Part shown: piece by piece, positions 8,152 to 15,728 of the stretch
Layout of the letters: every line of letters starts with the position of its first letter
Numbering within the stretch: the stretch's first letter is position 1
NCBI GenBank assembly: GCA_019119145.1
Contig: DWXR01000028.1
Span: forward strand, 1 to 19,796
Origin: Hominenteromicrobium gallistercoris
Lineage (GTDB): Bacteria > Bacillota > Clostridia > Oscillospirales > Acutalibacteraceae
DNA: 19,796 bases
Direction of reading: 5' to 3'
Translations under genes and position numbers: made by a program
The notes under the pieces: model-generated
What the model was told of the DNA's origin: nothing
The model's input: only the letters and a program-made list of their open reading frames with translations
Database searches by the model: none

Positions 8152-8189
8152 AGGAAATGATGATTGCGGGAGCTGCGCGGCGCTTTGCC

Positions 8190-8232
8190 GGGTGGGACCG
8201 CAAGGAAAGGGCGCCCCTGCAGCGCGGGGGCG
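8190..8232 (+). promoter_or_regulatory. T-box-3'-end-like sequence before the PLP enzyme gene
   Basis: GGGTGGGACCGC at 8190-8201 matches the T-box core GGGTGGNACCGCG. It is followed by CGCCCCTGC (8212-8220) and GCGGGGGCG (8224-8232), which can form a 9-bp stem with loop AGC directly against the ribosome site. The CCC could pair instead with the GGG of the core, as in an antiterminator. The gap between genes is only 93 bp, so there is no room for a normal stem I, and no T run follows the hairpin. Treat it as a possible remnant or translational variant. Confidence 0.35.
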
Positions 8233-8236
8233 GAGG
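8232..8236 (+). promoter_or_regulatory. Ribosome binding site that sets the start at 8245
   Basis: GGAGG lies 8 bp before ATG 8245. The frame is open back to 8164, but that extension has no comparable site and would include the hairpin at 8212-8232. Confidence 0.8.
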
Positions 8237-8244
8237 AAAACAGT

Positions 8245-9516
8245 ATGTATGAGTTTTTTAAAATAGACGACCGCATCCTCCGGGCGGCGGAAGCGGCGGA
8301 GCAGGAGGCTGCGCCGTATTTTGCAAAGGTCGCAGAGGTGCAGCGGTACAACCAGGAGAAAATGCAGGCGGCGTTCATGCAGGCGGGCGTCAGCGAGAGC
8401 CATTTCGTCGCGACGACCGGATACGGCTACGGCGACCGCGGTCGCGACGTGCTCGACGCGGTCTACGCCTACGCGCTCGGCGCGGAGGACGCGCTGTGCC
8501 GCTACAATTTCGTCAGCGGCACGCACACGCTGACCGTCGCGCTGTTCGGCGTGCTGCGCCCGGGCGACACGATGCTTTCGGTCACCGGCATGCCGTACGA
8601 CACGCTGCAGGGCGTCATCGGCCTTGCGGGCGAGAGCAGCGGCTCGCTAAAGGAGTTCGGCATCCGCTACGAGCAGGTCGACCTGCGGCCCGACGGCACG
8701 CCCGATTACGAGGCGATGGAGGCGGCGATCACGCCGCGCCACCGCATGGTGTACATCCAGCGCTCGCGCGGCTACAGCCTGCGCCCGTCGCTTTCGGTCG
8801 AGGAGATCGGCCGCATCGTGGAGATCGCCAAGCGCCGCGCGCCGGGCTGCATCGTGATGGTCGACAACTGCTACGGCGAGTACGTGCAGAAGATCGAGCC
8901 GACGGCCGTCGGCGCCGACCTGATGGCCGGCTCGCTGATCAAGAACCCGGGCGGCGGCATCGCGCCGACCGGCGGCTACATCGCCGGGCGCCGCGATCTC
9001 GTCGAGATGTGCGCGTACCGCCTGACGACGCCGGGCACGGGCCGCGAGATCGGCTGCACGCTCGGCAACAACCGCGAGCTGTTCATGGGCACGTTCCACG
9101 CGCCGAACGTCACGGGCGAGGCGCTCAAGACCGCGGTGTTCACGGCGGCGCTGTTCGAGCGCTTCGGCTTTGAGGTCACGCCGCGCTACGACGAGCCGCG
9201 CGCCGACATCATCCAGGCCGTGAAGCTCCGCGAGCGCGAGGCGCTCTGCGCCTTTGTGCGCGGCATCCAGCAGGGCGCGCCGGTCGATTCGTTCGTCGTG
9301 CCCGAGCCAAGCCCGATGCCCGGCTACGACAGCGAGGTCATCATGGCCTCCGGCTCGTTCACGCTCGGCTCGTCGATCGAGCTTTCGGCGGACGCGCCGC
9401 TGCGCGAGCCGTACGCCGCGTGGATGCAGGGCGGCGTCAACTTCGACAGCGGCCGCCTCGGCGCGATCCTCGCCGCGCAGTCGATGCTGCAGGCGGGCTA
9501 CCTGCAAAACGCGTAA
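8245..9516 (+). CDS. Methionine gamma-lyase family protein (PF06838, 'aluminum resistance protein')
   Basis: Fold-type I PLP enzyme, 423 aa. Features of this family: an N-terminal helix region with RYNQEKMQAAFMQAGVSESHF, then TGYGYGDRGRD, FVSGTHTL, the cofactor region VDNCYGEYV and the PLP lysine Lys233 in SLIKNPGGG, followed by PTGGYIAG and a C-terminal domain with VIMASGSFTLGSS. The family is related to cystathionine/methionine lyases and is present in many Firmicutes, often near glutamine synthetase or hfq, but its physiological reaction is poorly established; C-S lyase activity is the usual assumption. It lies 93 bp after the broken acetyltransferase with no clear terminator between them. 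The hairpin at 9554-9596 may end its transcript. Confidence 0.93.
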   Translation: MYEFFKIDDRILRAAEAAEQEAAPYFAKVAEVQRYNQEKMQAAFMQAGVSESHFVATTGYGYGDRGRDVLDAVYAYALGAEDALCRYNFVSGTHTLTVALFGVLRPGDTMLSVTGMPYDTLQGVIGLAGESSGSLKEFGIRYEQVDLRPDGTPDYEAMEAAITPRHRMVYIQRSRGYSLRPSLSVEEIGRIVEIAKRRAPGCIVMVDNCYGEYVQKIEPTAVGADLMAGSLIKNPGGGIAPTGGYIAGRRDLVEMCAYRLTTPGTGREIGCTLGNNRELFMGTFHAPNVTGEALKTAVFTAALFERFGFEVTPRYDEPRADIIQAVKLREREALCAFVRGIQQGAPVDSFVVPEPSPMPGYDSEVIMASGSFTLGSSIELSADAPLREPYAAWMQGGVNFDSGRLGAILAAQSMLQAGYLQNA

Positions 9517-9553
9517 GCGGCGGGAAAACAAAGAGCGCAACATCTGGCATAAA

Positions 9554-9621
9554 ATAGCACGGTTTTGACTTTGTCACGAGCGCAAAACCGTGCTATAATT
9601 TTATCGAGCGCAAAACCGTGC
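9554..9621 (+). repeat. Inverted and direct repeats around the kinase promoter
   Basis: CGAGCGCAAAACCGTGC occurs twice in direct orientation, at 9577-9593 and 9605-9621. An inverted copy of its right half is at 9557-9567. ATAGCACGGTTTTG (9554-9567) and CAAAACCGTGCTAT (9583-9596) form a perfect 14-bp inverted repeat. The first direct copy fills the spacer between -35 and -10, and the second covers the predicted start of transcription. This arrangement resembles a repressor operator. The hairpin may also act as a weak terminator for the upstream gene. Confidence 0.85.
9571..9599 (+). promoter_or_regulatory. Promoter of the kinase-GH3 operon
   Basis: -35 TTGTCA at 9571-9576, exactly 17 bp, then -10 TATAAT at 9594-9599 preceded by TGC. 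The match to consensus is near perfect, and the 17-bp spacer is the repeated sequence itself. Confidence 0.85.
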
Positions 9622-9653
9622 GCGGTATACGCGCGGCGGGCGCGCAGAGAAAT

Positions 9654-9660
9654 GGGAGGG
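9654..9660 (+). promoter_or_regulatory. Ribosome binding site that sets the kinase start
   Basis: GGGAGGG lies 6 bp before ATG 9667. The frame is open from 9565, but that part includes the promoter itself and cannot be translated from this start of transcription. Confidence 0.8.
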
Positions 9661-9666
9661 TACACA

Positions 9667-10170
9667 ATGGCAAAACTGGTTCTTCTGCGGGGAAATTCCG
9701 GCAGTGGAAAGACTTCTGCGGCGAAAGCGCTGCAGGAAAAATTCGGGCCGAACACGATGCTGATTTCGCACGACATGGTCCGGCTGCAGATTCTGAACGT
9801 ATCGGGGGCGCTGGGGCGCGAGAGATCGCTGCCGCTGATGATCGGCCTCATGCAGTACGGCAGGCAGCATTCGGAAGTCACGATTCTCGAGGGCATCTTG
9901 CCCGCAGCGGATTACGCGCCGCTGTTTGAAGCGTGCATGGAATCGTACGGTTCCGAAATCTTCGCGTATTACTGGGACGTGTCGTTCGAGGAGACGATGC
10001 GGCGGCACGCCACAAAGCCGAACCGGGGCGATTTCGGCGAGGACGATATGCGCCGCTGGTGGAAGGACAAGGACTACCTGAAGAATATTTCCGAGACGAT
10101 GATCACGGAGACGATGAGCCTCGACGAAGCGGTCGGGCGGATCTACCGCGACGTGACCGCCGCCCGGTAA
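9667..10170 (+). CDS. P-loop kinase-like ATPase (uridine kinase/zeta-toxin-like superfamily)
   Basis: A 167-aa soluble protein with a Walker A motif GNSGSGKT at residues 9-16 right at the N-terminus. It continues with LISHDMVR, where an Asp plays the role expected of a substrate-side residue, then TILEGIL (a Walker B-like or base-binding strand) and a lid-like arginine-rich section TMRRHATKPNRGDFGEDDMRRWW. This is the layout of small nucleoside- or metabolite-kinase-like proteins that databases usually label 'kinase' or 'uridine kinase' without proof. I cannot name the substrate. It has its own promoter and is 40 bp upstream of a GH3 glycosidase in the same direction with no terminator between, so the two are probably co-transcribed. 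A role in sugar metabolism is only a guess from that context. Confidence 0.85.
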   Translation: MAKLVLLRGNSGSGKTSAAKALQEKFGPNTMLISHDMVRLQILNVSGALGRERSLPLMIGLMQYGRQHSEVTILEGILPAADYAPLFEACMESYGSEIFAYYWDVSFEETMRRHATKPNRGDFGEDDMRRWWKDKDYLKNISETMITETMSLDEAVGRIYRDVTAAR

Positions 10171-10210
10171 GAGCCGCCTTTTAGTTCAAACGATTTGGAG
10201 GAAAAGCACA

Positions 10211-12310
10211 ATGCGAGACAGGAAAGAAGCACAGGCCAAAGCCAAAGCGCTCGTGGCGCAGATGACCGTGGAGGAAAAGGCGTCGCAGCTCAAGTACGAC
10301 GCGCCGGCGATCGAGCGCCTCGGCGTTCCGGCCTACAACTGGTGGAACGAGGCGCTGCACGGCGTCGCGCGCGCCGGCACCGCGACGATGTTCCCGCAGC
10401 CGGTCGCGATGGCCTCGATGTTCGACGAGGACACGATGCGGAAGATCGGCGACGTCGTCTCGACCGAAGCGCGCGCCAAGTACAACGAAGCCGTGAAGCA
10501 CGGCGACCACGACATCTACAAGGGGCTGACCTTCTGGTCGCCGAACATCAATCTGTTCCGCGATCCGCGCTGGGGCCGCGGGCAGGAGACGTACAGCGAG
10601 GACCCGTACCTGACGGCGCGGCTCGGCGTCGCGTACATCAAGGGCCTGCAGGGCGACGGGGAATACCTGAAGGTCGCGGCCTGCGCGAAGCACTTTGCCG
10701 TGCACAGCGGCCCGGAGGCGCTGCGCCATGAGTTTGACGCCGAGGTCAGCCGGAAGGACCTCTGGGAGACGTACCTGCCGGCGTTTGAGGCCGCCGTCAA
10801 GGAGGGCGGTGTCGAGTCCGTCATGGGCGCGTACAACCGCACGCTCGGCGAGCCGTGCTGCGGCAGCGACCTTCTGATGCGCAAGATCCTGCGCGGCAAA
10901 TGGGGCTTTGAAGGCCACTACGTTTCGGACTGCTGGGCGATCGCCGACTTCCACAACCACCACCACATCACGGCGACTGCGCCGGAATCCGCGGCGCTCG
11001 CGCTCAAAATGGGCTGCGACGTGAACTGCGGCAACACCTACCTGCACCTTCTGCAGGCGCTCGAAGCCGGCCTGATCACGGAGGACGACATCACGGCCGC
11101 GGCGGAGCGGTTGTTCACGACGCGCTTCCTGCTCGGCGAGTTCGACGAAAACTGCGCGTACAACGCGATCCCGTATGAGACGGTCGAGTGCTCCGAGCAC
11201 CTCGCGCTCAGCGAGGAGGCGGCGCGCCGCAGCGTCGTGCTGCTCAAGAACGACGGCCTGTTGCCGCTGAACCTCGAAAAAATCAGGACGATCGGCGTGA
11301 TCGGCCCGAACGCGAACGACCGTATGGCGCTGATCGGCAACTACCACGGTACGGCCTCCCGCTACATCACGGTGCTCGAGGGCATCCAGGACTACGTCGG
11401 CGACCGGGCGCGCGTGCTGTACGCCGAGGGCTGCCACCTGTACCGCGACCGCGTGGAAGGGCTCGCCCAGCCTGGCGACCGCCTTGCGGAGGCGCAGACC
11501 GTCGTGGAGCACAGCGACGTCGTCGTGCTCGTCGTCGGCCTGAATGAAAACCTCGAGGGCGAGGAGATGCACGAGAGCAACGCAGGCGGCTCCGGCGACA
11601 AGGCCGACCTGCTCCTGCCCGCGCCGCAGCGCAAGCTGATGGAAGTCATTGCCGGGACGGGCAAGCCGGTGGTCCTCGTCAACATGACCGGCAGCGCGAT
11701 GGATCTGCGCTTTGCGGACGCACACTTTTCCGCCGTCGTGCAGGGCTGGTACCCGGGCGCGCGGGGCGGCAAGGCGATCGCGGAGCTGCTCTTCGGCAAG
11801 TATTCGCCGAGCGGCAAGCTGCCCGTCACGTTCTACAACTCGGCGGACGACCTGCCGGCGTTCACCGATTACGCGATGGAGAACCGCACTTACCGCTACT
11901 TTACGGGCGACGTGCTCTATCCGTTCGGCTTCGGCCTGACGTACGGCAGGACCGCGGTAACGGCTGCGTCGGCGGAGAAGGCCGAGGGCGGCTGGCGCGT
12001 GACGGCATCGCTCGAGCACAGCGGCGCTGCGGGCGGCGACGTCGTCGAGGTCTACATCCGCGACAACGAATCGAAGTTCGCCGTGCGCAACCACAGCCTC
12101 TGCGCCTTCAAGCCGGTTTCGTTCTCCGGAGATGAAACAAAGACCGTTGAGCTCTTTGTGCCGGACCGGGCGCTTGAAATCGTCGATGACAGCGGCGAGC
12201 GCCGCGTGGACAGCCGCAGCTTCACACTGTACGTCGGCGTTTCCCAGCCCGACGCGCGCAGCTGTGCGCTGACCGGCACGCGCCCGGCGGAGATCGCGCT
12301 GCAGCTTTGA
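10211..12310 (+). CDS. Glycoside hydrolase family 3 (beta-xylosidase/beta-glucosidase type)
   Basis: 699-aa retaining exo-glycosidase. The GH3 (alpha/beta)8 domain covers about residues 1-290: YNWWNEALHGVAR (typical of the beta-xylosidase branch), FRDPRWGRGQETYSEDP and KHFAVHSGP, with the nucleophile Asp240 in YVSDCWAI. The second alpha/beta domain has VVLLKNDGLLPL, IGPNAND and LEGEEMHESNAGG, where the acid/base Glu is expected. The C-terminal fibronectin type III-like domain includes GDVVEVYIRD and FTLYVGVS. There is no signal peptide, so it probably works in the cytoplasm on imported oligosaccharides, perhaps xylo- or gluco-oligomers. The start at 10211 follows TTGGAGGAAAAGCACA. No transporter or regulator is nearby, unusual for such enzymes, which often lie in carbohydrate-use clusters. 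Specificity between xylose and glucose linkages is not settled by sequence alone. Confidence 0.94.
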   Translation: MRDRKEAQAKAKALVAQMTVEEKASQLKYDAPAIERLGVPAYNWWNEALHGVARAGTATMFPQPVAMASMFDEDTMRKIGDVVSTEARAKYNEAVKHGDHDIYKGLTFWSPNINLFRDPRWGRGQETYSEDPYLTARLGVAYIKGLQGDGEYLKVAACAKHFAVHSGPEALRHEFDAEVSRKDLWETYLPAFEAAVKEGGVESVMGAYNRTLGEPCCGSDLLMRKILRGKWGFEGHYVSDCWAIADFHNHHHITATAPESAALALKMGCDVNCGNTYLHLLQALEAGLITEDDITAAAERLFTTRFLLGEFDENCAYNAIPYETVECSEHLALSEEAARRSVVLLKNDGLLPLNLEKIRTIGVIGPNANDRMALIGNYHGTASRYITVLEGIQDYVGDRARVLYAEGCHLYRDRVEGLAQPGDRLAEAQTVVEHSDVVVLVVGLNENLEGEEMHESNAGGSGDKADLLLPAPQRKLMEVIAGTGKPVVLVNMTGSAMDLRFADAHFSAVVQGWYPGARGGKAIAELLFGKYSPSGKLPVTFYNSADDLPAFTDYAMENRTYRYFTGDVLYPFGFGLTYGRTAVTAASAEKAEGGWRVTASLEHSGAAGGDVVEVYIRDNESKFAVRNHSLCAFKPVSFSGDETKTVELFVPDRALEIVDDSGERRVDSRSFTLYVGVSQPDARSCALTGTRPAEIALQL

Positions 12311-12360
12311 GCGGGCGGCGCCGGAACGTCCGGCCTTATCGTTGACAAATAAAAAACAAA

Positions 12361-12405
12361 AAAGGAGCTTTGCGCAGGGAGAAAACTGCGCGAAGCTCCT
12401 TTGTT
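12361..12405 (+). terminator. Strong hairpin after GH3 gene
   Basis: A 17-bp stem, AAAGGAGCTTTGCGCAG (12361-12377) and CTGCGCGAAGCTCCTTT (12386-12402), has one G-T pair and an 8-base loop. On the plus strand the following T run is short (TTTGTT). On the minus strand the run is longer (TTTTTTGTTTTTT). It most likely ends the kinase-GH3 transcript. Confidence 0.8.
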
Positions 12406-12486
12406 CTGGATAAGCCGGCCGGAGTAAAAGTGCTCTTTGAAAGGAGACGGGCGAGGGGAGGCAGAAGAAAACCCGGCCGGGGCTGC

Positions 12487-12515
12487 TTTACAAATGCTGT
12501 AAAAAGTCGTATACT
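12487..12515 (+). promoter_or_regulatory. MATE transporter promoter with a dyad over the -35
   Basis: -35 TTTACA at 12487-12492, 17-bp spacer, -10 TATACT at 12510-12515. The -35 is the left half of an inverted repeat TTTACA-AATGC-TGTAAA (12487-12503), a candidate operator. Upstream, between the terminator and the promoter, I see nothing that looks coding. Confidence 0.75.
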
Positions 12516-12550
12516 GTTAAGCGTAAACTTATTGGGGAGGCAACAGCAGT

Positions 12551-13945
12551 ATGCAGGCGGTCAGCGATTTTTCGAGGGGAAAGGTTTCGGGCAACATTCT
12601 GCGCCTTGCCATGCCGATGGTGGTGGCGCAGCTCGTCAACGTTCTGTACAATATCGTAGACCGCATGTACATCGGCCATATGCCGGAGGATTCGGTCAAT
12701 GCGCTGACCGGCGTGGGCCTGACCTTCCCGATTCTGCTGATCGTCACGGCGTTTGCGAACCTGTTCGGCACCGGCGGCATGCCGCTGTTTTCGATGGCCC
12801 GCGGCGCGGCGCAGCACGAGGACGGCGACGCGCAGCGCAGGCGCGCGGCGACCGTCATGAACAACACCTTCCTGCTGCTCGTCATCACCGGCGTTGCGCT
12901 CACCGTGCTCGTCCTGCTGGTCAAGGAGCCGTTCCTCTATCTGTTCGGCGCGAGCGACGCGACGTACCCGTATGCGGACAGCTACATCACGATCTATATG
13001 TTCGGCAGCGTGTTCGTGATGATCTCCCTGGGCATGAACGGCTTCATCAACGCGCAGGGCTTTGCGAACAAGGGTATGCTCACCGTGCTGATCGGCGCGG
13101 TTCTGAACATTGTGCTCGACCCGATCTTCATCTTTGCGCTCGACATGGGCGTGAGCGGCGCCGCGCTCGCAACGGTGATCTCCCAGCTGGCTTCGGCGCT
13201 CTGGGTCATCCGGTTCCTGACCGGCAAGAAGACGCTTTATAAGCTCGACTTCAAGCACATGCGCCTGCAGGCGAAGCTCGTGTGGGAGATCGTCTCGCTC
13301 GGCGCCGCAGGCTTCATCATGAGCTTTACGACGAGCGCCGTGCAGATCGTCTGCAACATGATGCTCGCGCAGTTCGGCGGCGACCTGTTCGTCGGCGTCA
13401 TGACCGTCATCAACTCGATCCGCGAGGTGACGTACGCGCCGGTCAGCGGCATCACGAACGCCGCGAACCCGGTGATGGGCTTCAACTACGGCGCGCAGGA
13501 GTACCGGCGCGTGCGGGGGGCGATCGTGTTTGTCAGCATCGTCTGCGTCGGCTATATGGTCGTCGTCTGGCTGCTTCTGATGCTGTTCCCGCGGTTTTTC
13601 ATCGGCATCTTCAACGACGACCCGACGCTCGTCGAGGCCTGCGCCGATTCGATGTTCATCTACTTTTTCGGCTGCTTCATGATGTCGCTGCAGATGGCCG
13701 GGCAGGCCGCGGCGCAGTCGCTCGGCCGCTCCAAGCAGGCGATTTTCTTCTCGCTGCTGCGCAAGGTCATCATCGTGATCCCGCTGACGCTGATCCTGCC
13801 GCGCATCCCGGGCATCGGGGTAAACGGCGTGTTTCTGGCCGAAGCGATCTCGAACTTCATCGGCGGCGGCGCATGCTTCATCACGATGCTCTGCACGATC
13901 TGGCGGGAGCTCAAACAAAAGGAAAAAACTGCGCAGGCCGCGTGA
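12551..13945 (+). CDS. MATE family efflux transporter
   Basis: 464-aa integral membrane protein with about 12 hydrophobic segments in two similar halves. It exports drugs or metabolites using a sodium or proton gradient. The N-terminal signature is clear: GNILRLAMPMVVAQLVNVLYNIVDR followed by MYIGHM and a GVGLTFPI stretch. The second half repeats it with GAAGFIMSFTTSAVQIVCN and NAANPVMGFNYGA, typical of the clostridial MepA/DinF-like group. GGGGAGG at 12534-12540 precedes ATG 12551 by 10 bp. It stands alone: own promoter, terminator overlapping its stop codon and no adjacent regulator gene. The substrate cannot be predicted. Confidence 0.95.
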   Translation: MQAVSDFSRGKVSGNILRLAMPMVVAQLVNVLYNIVDRMYIGHMPEDSVNALTGVGLTFPILLIVTAFANLFGTGGMPLFSMARGAAQHEDGDAQRRRAATVMNNTFLLLVITGVALTVLVLLVKEPFLYLFGASDATYPYADSYITIYMFGSVFVMISLGMNGFINAQGFANKGMLTVLIGAVLNIVLDPIFIFALDMGVSGAALATVISQLASALWVIRFLTGKKTLYKLDFKHMRLQAKLVWEIVSLGAAGFIMSFTTSAVQIVCNMMLAQFGGDLFVGVMTVINSIREVTYAPVSGITNAANPVMGFNYGAQEYRRVRGAIVFVSIVCVGYMVVVWLLLMLFPRFFIGIFNDDPTLVEACADSMFIYFFGCFMMSLQMAGQAAAQSLGRSKQAIFFSLLRKVIIVIPLTLILPRIPGIGVNGVFLAEAISNFIGGGACFITMLCTIWRELKQKEKTAQAA

Positions 13946-13960
13946 GCCCGCGCAGTTTTT
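13924..13960 (+). terminator. Bidirectional terminator between MATE and lipoprotein genes
   Basis: AAAAACTGCGC at 13924-13934 and GCGCAGTTTTT at 13950-13960 form a perfect 11-bp stem. The MATE stop codon (13943-13945) is in the loop. T runs exist on both strands, so it serves both convergent genes. Confidence 0.9.
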
Positions 13961-14025
13961 GCGTCTTGTGAGGATGTTGCGCTTCTGGATCGCGCGCTGT
14001 CCCGCGCCTCCGGAAAGCGCGGGCG

Positions 14026-14682
14026 CTATGCTTCGGTGCTTTCCGGCGGCTGCGATTCGCCGGCGGCCGGGTCCTCCGCGCCGGGGCTGGCCTCCGCTTC
14101 CGGCTCCGGGTAATCGAATTCACCGAGCACGGTTTTGCCGTCGCTGTCGAGCACCGTGAAGTGGACGGCAAAGGCTTCGGGGTCTTCGCCGGAAAAGGCG
14201 GCGCAGAGCAGGGCGGGGATGTAGACCGCCTGTGCGACCGTGTTGTCGCGCGCCGGGCTGTAGCGCGCGGCCGCGCTGTGCAGCGTGGCCTTCGTGCAGT
14301 CGTTACTGAGCTCGACGGCGTCGAGGAAAGGCCAGGTGCCGCTCTCCGGCAGGGCGAGCAGCTGTTCGTCCAGACTTTCGCGCAGCGCGGCGGAGGCGGT
14401 TTCCTGCTCCTCGGCGGTCATCCGGATGGTGCAGGAGCCGTCGTCGTTGTCCGTGACGTTCGTGAGGCCGAGGCCGCGCGCCGTGGCGGCCGGGTCCAGG
14501 CCGGTCTCGTGCAGCAGCGCTTCGGAAAACGTGACGGAGATCGGGCGGCTGACCGCGTCCTCCGGCGAAGCGGAGGCTGTGGGCTCGCTTTCCGCCGCGT
14601 CGTCCGCGCGGCATCCGGCGGGCGAGAGCAAAAGGGCGGCGCTCAGAAGCAGCGCGCCGGCGGCTTTCCTGTATCGAATCAT
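14026..14682 (-). CDS. Lipoprotein of unknown function
   Basis: Predicted secreted, membrane-anchored protein of 218 aa. From ATG at 14682 it begins MIRYRK, followed by a hydrophobic stretch and the lipobox SPAGC with acylated Cys24. After a low-complexity acidic and Ser/Thr/Pro linker there is a domain of about 140 residues with ETGLDP, TDNDDGSCTIRMT and FLDAVELSNDCTKATLHSAA. The C-terminus is again rich in Glu, Pro and Ala. TENDDGS-like motifs occur in other clostridial lipoproteins of unknown role; I do not recognise a characterised family. An ATG at 14694 in the same frame is unlikely because AAAGG directly abuts it, leaving no spacing. It faces the MATE gene tail to tail and is driven by its own promoter at 14772-14800. 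Confidence 0.8.
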   Translation of the reverse strand: MIRYRKAAGALLLSAALLLSPAGCRADDAAESEPTASASPEDAVSRPISVTFSEALLHETGLDPAATARGLGLTNVTDNDDGSCTIRMTAEEQETASAALRESLDEQLLALPESGTWPFLDAVELSNDCTKATLHSAAARYSPARDNTVAQAVYIPALLCAAFSGEDPEAFAVHFTVLDSDGKTVLGEFDYPEPEAEASPGAEDPAAGESQPPESTEA

Positions 14683-14771
14683 GGGACCATGCATCCTTTC
14701 CGTTTTTCGCTGGCGGCTGCGGTGCGGGAAACGCGGAAGAAAGCCCGCTTTTTCGCAGCCGTACTGGACAT

Positions 14772-14800
14772 AGCATACCGCATTTCTTCGAAAAAGTCAA
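14772..14800 (-). promoter_or_regulatory. Lipoprotein promoter (minus strand)
   Basis: Read on the minus strand: -35 TTGACT (14800-14795), 17-bp spacer, -10 TATGCT (14777-14772). It leaves a leader of roughly 80 nt before the start at 14682. Confidence 0.7.
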
Positions 14801-14827
14801 AAAGCGCAGAAGTTAACAAAAAACATG

Positions 14828-14856
14828 TGGAAATCCGTATAAATCTATGCTATAAT
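14828..14856 (+). promoter_or_regulatory. Promoter of the ADP-ribosylglycohydrolase operon
   Basis: -10 TATAAT at 14851-14856 is preceded by TGC (extended -10). A weak -35, TGGAAA, lies at 14828-14833 with a 17-bp spacer. It is divergent from the lipoprotein promoter, the two -35 elements being about 27 bp apart. Confidence 0.75.
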
Positions 14857-14887
14857 CAAAGTACCATATCCAAAAAGGGGCTTTGGG

Positions 14888-15673
14888 ATGTACGGAGCAA
14901 TTTTAGGAGACATAGCCGGGTCGCGGTTTGAATTCAGCAAACCGTCCGGCTTCAATTATAAAACGGTCAGCCTTTTCGGCAGCGGCTGCGCCTATACGGA
15001 CGATACCGTGATGACGATCGCGACGAAATACGCGCTTCTGAACGATATCTCCTACGCGCGCGCCTACGGCAAGCTCGGGCGGATGTACCGCCGCGTGGGC
15101 TACGGCACGCTGTTTCAGAAATGGCTGGACGGCCACAGCGAAACCGGCTACGGCAGCTTCGGCAACGGCGCCGCGATGCGCGTCAGCTACATCGCCTACC
15201 ATTTCGACACGCTCGAGCGCGTGGAGGAAGAGGCGAAAAAGAGCGCGATGTGCACGCACAACCACATCGAGGGCGTCAAGGCGGCGATGGTGACGGCGGG
15301 GCTGATCTATCTCGCCCTGCAGGGCGAGCGCAAAAAGGATCTCGCGAAGTATTTCCACAAGGAGTACGAGTACCCGGTCCGCAAGCCGCTGTGGGCTTAC
15401 CGGCCGAAGGGCAAGTTCGACGCCACGGCCGCGGGCACGATGCCGCTTGCCTTCCGCTGCTTCCTCGAGAGCGAGGACTGGGAGAGCTGCATCCGGAATG
15501 TGTTCAGCGTAAAATGCGATACGGACACGGTCGCCTGTATTGCGGGCGGCATTGCGGAGGCATACTATAGACGGACGGTGCCCAACGAGCAGGAGCTGCT
15601 GAAGCAGTACCTGATCCAGCCGAACGAGCTGGGCGAGTTCGACCGCTTCCTCTACGAGTGGGCGGTTCGTTAG
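14888..15673 (+). CDS. ADP-ribosylglycohydrolase family protein (DraG/ARH-like)
   Basis: 261-aa all-alpha enzyme of the family that removes ADP-ribose from proteins, nucleic acids or small molecules using two magnesium ions. The metal sites are clear: MYGAILGDIAGSRFE at the N-terminus, Thr37-Asp-Asp-Thr40 in YTDDTVM, then GSFGNGAAMRVS, and the C-terminal CDTDTVACIAGGIAEA with Asp211 and Asp213. An insertion or divergent part at about residues 145-185 (KYFHKEYEYPVRKPLWAYRP) is usual for the short bacterial branch. AGGGG at 14876-14880 gives the ribosome site. It heads a same-strand set with an unknown 172-aa protein 55 bp downstream and glycerol kinase after that, with no terminator between. 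The target is not predictable; this branch may act in toxin reversal, nitrogenase-like regulation or nucleotide salvage. Confidence 0.94.
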   Translation: MYGAILGDIAGSRFEFSKPSGFNYKTVSLFGSGCAYTDDTVMTIATKYALLNDISYARAYGKLGRMYRRVGYGTLFQKWLDGHSETGYGSFGNGAAMRVSYIAYHFDTLERVEEEAKKSAMCTHNHIEGVKAAMVTAGLIYLALQGERKKDLAKYFHKEYEYPVRKPLWAYRPKGKFDATAAGTMPLAFRCFLESEDWESCIRNVFSVKCDTDTVACIAGGIAEAYYRRTVPNEQELLKQYLIQPNELGEFDRFLYEWAVR

Positions 15674-15728
15674 GGCGTTTCGGCGCATTGGAAGAAAACG
15701 GGATTTGAGGAAAGGGACGGTCACACAG

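Noticed and set aside
9565..9570. TTGACT as an alternative -35 of the kinase promoter
   Set aside because: The spacer to TATAAT would be 23 bp; TTGTCA at 9571 gives exactly 17 bp.
9577..9621. Repeats as a short CRISPR array
   Set aside because: Only two direct copies 11 bp apart and one inverted half copy, with no spacers of CRISPR length and no cas genes.
12342..12347. Perfect -35-like TTGACA after the GH3 gene
   Set aside because: No -10 hexamer occurs 16-18 bp downstream; the sequence there is the start of the terminator stem.
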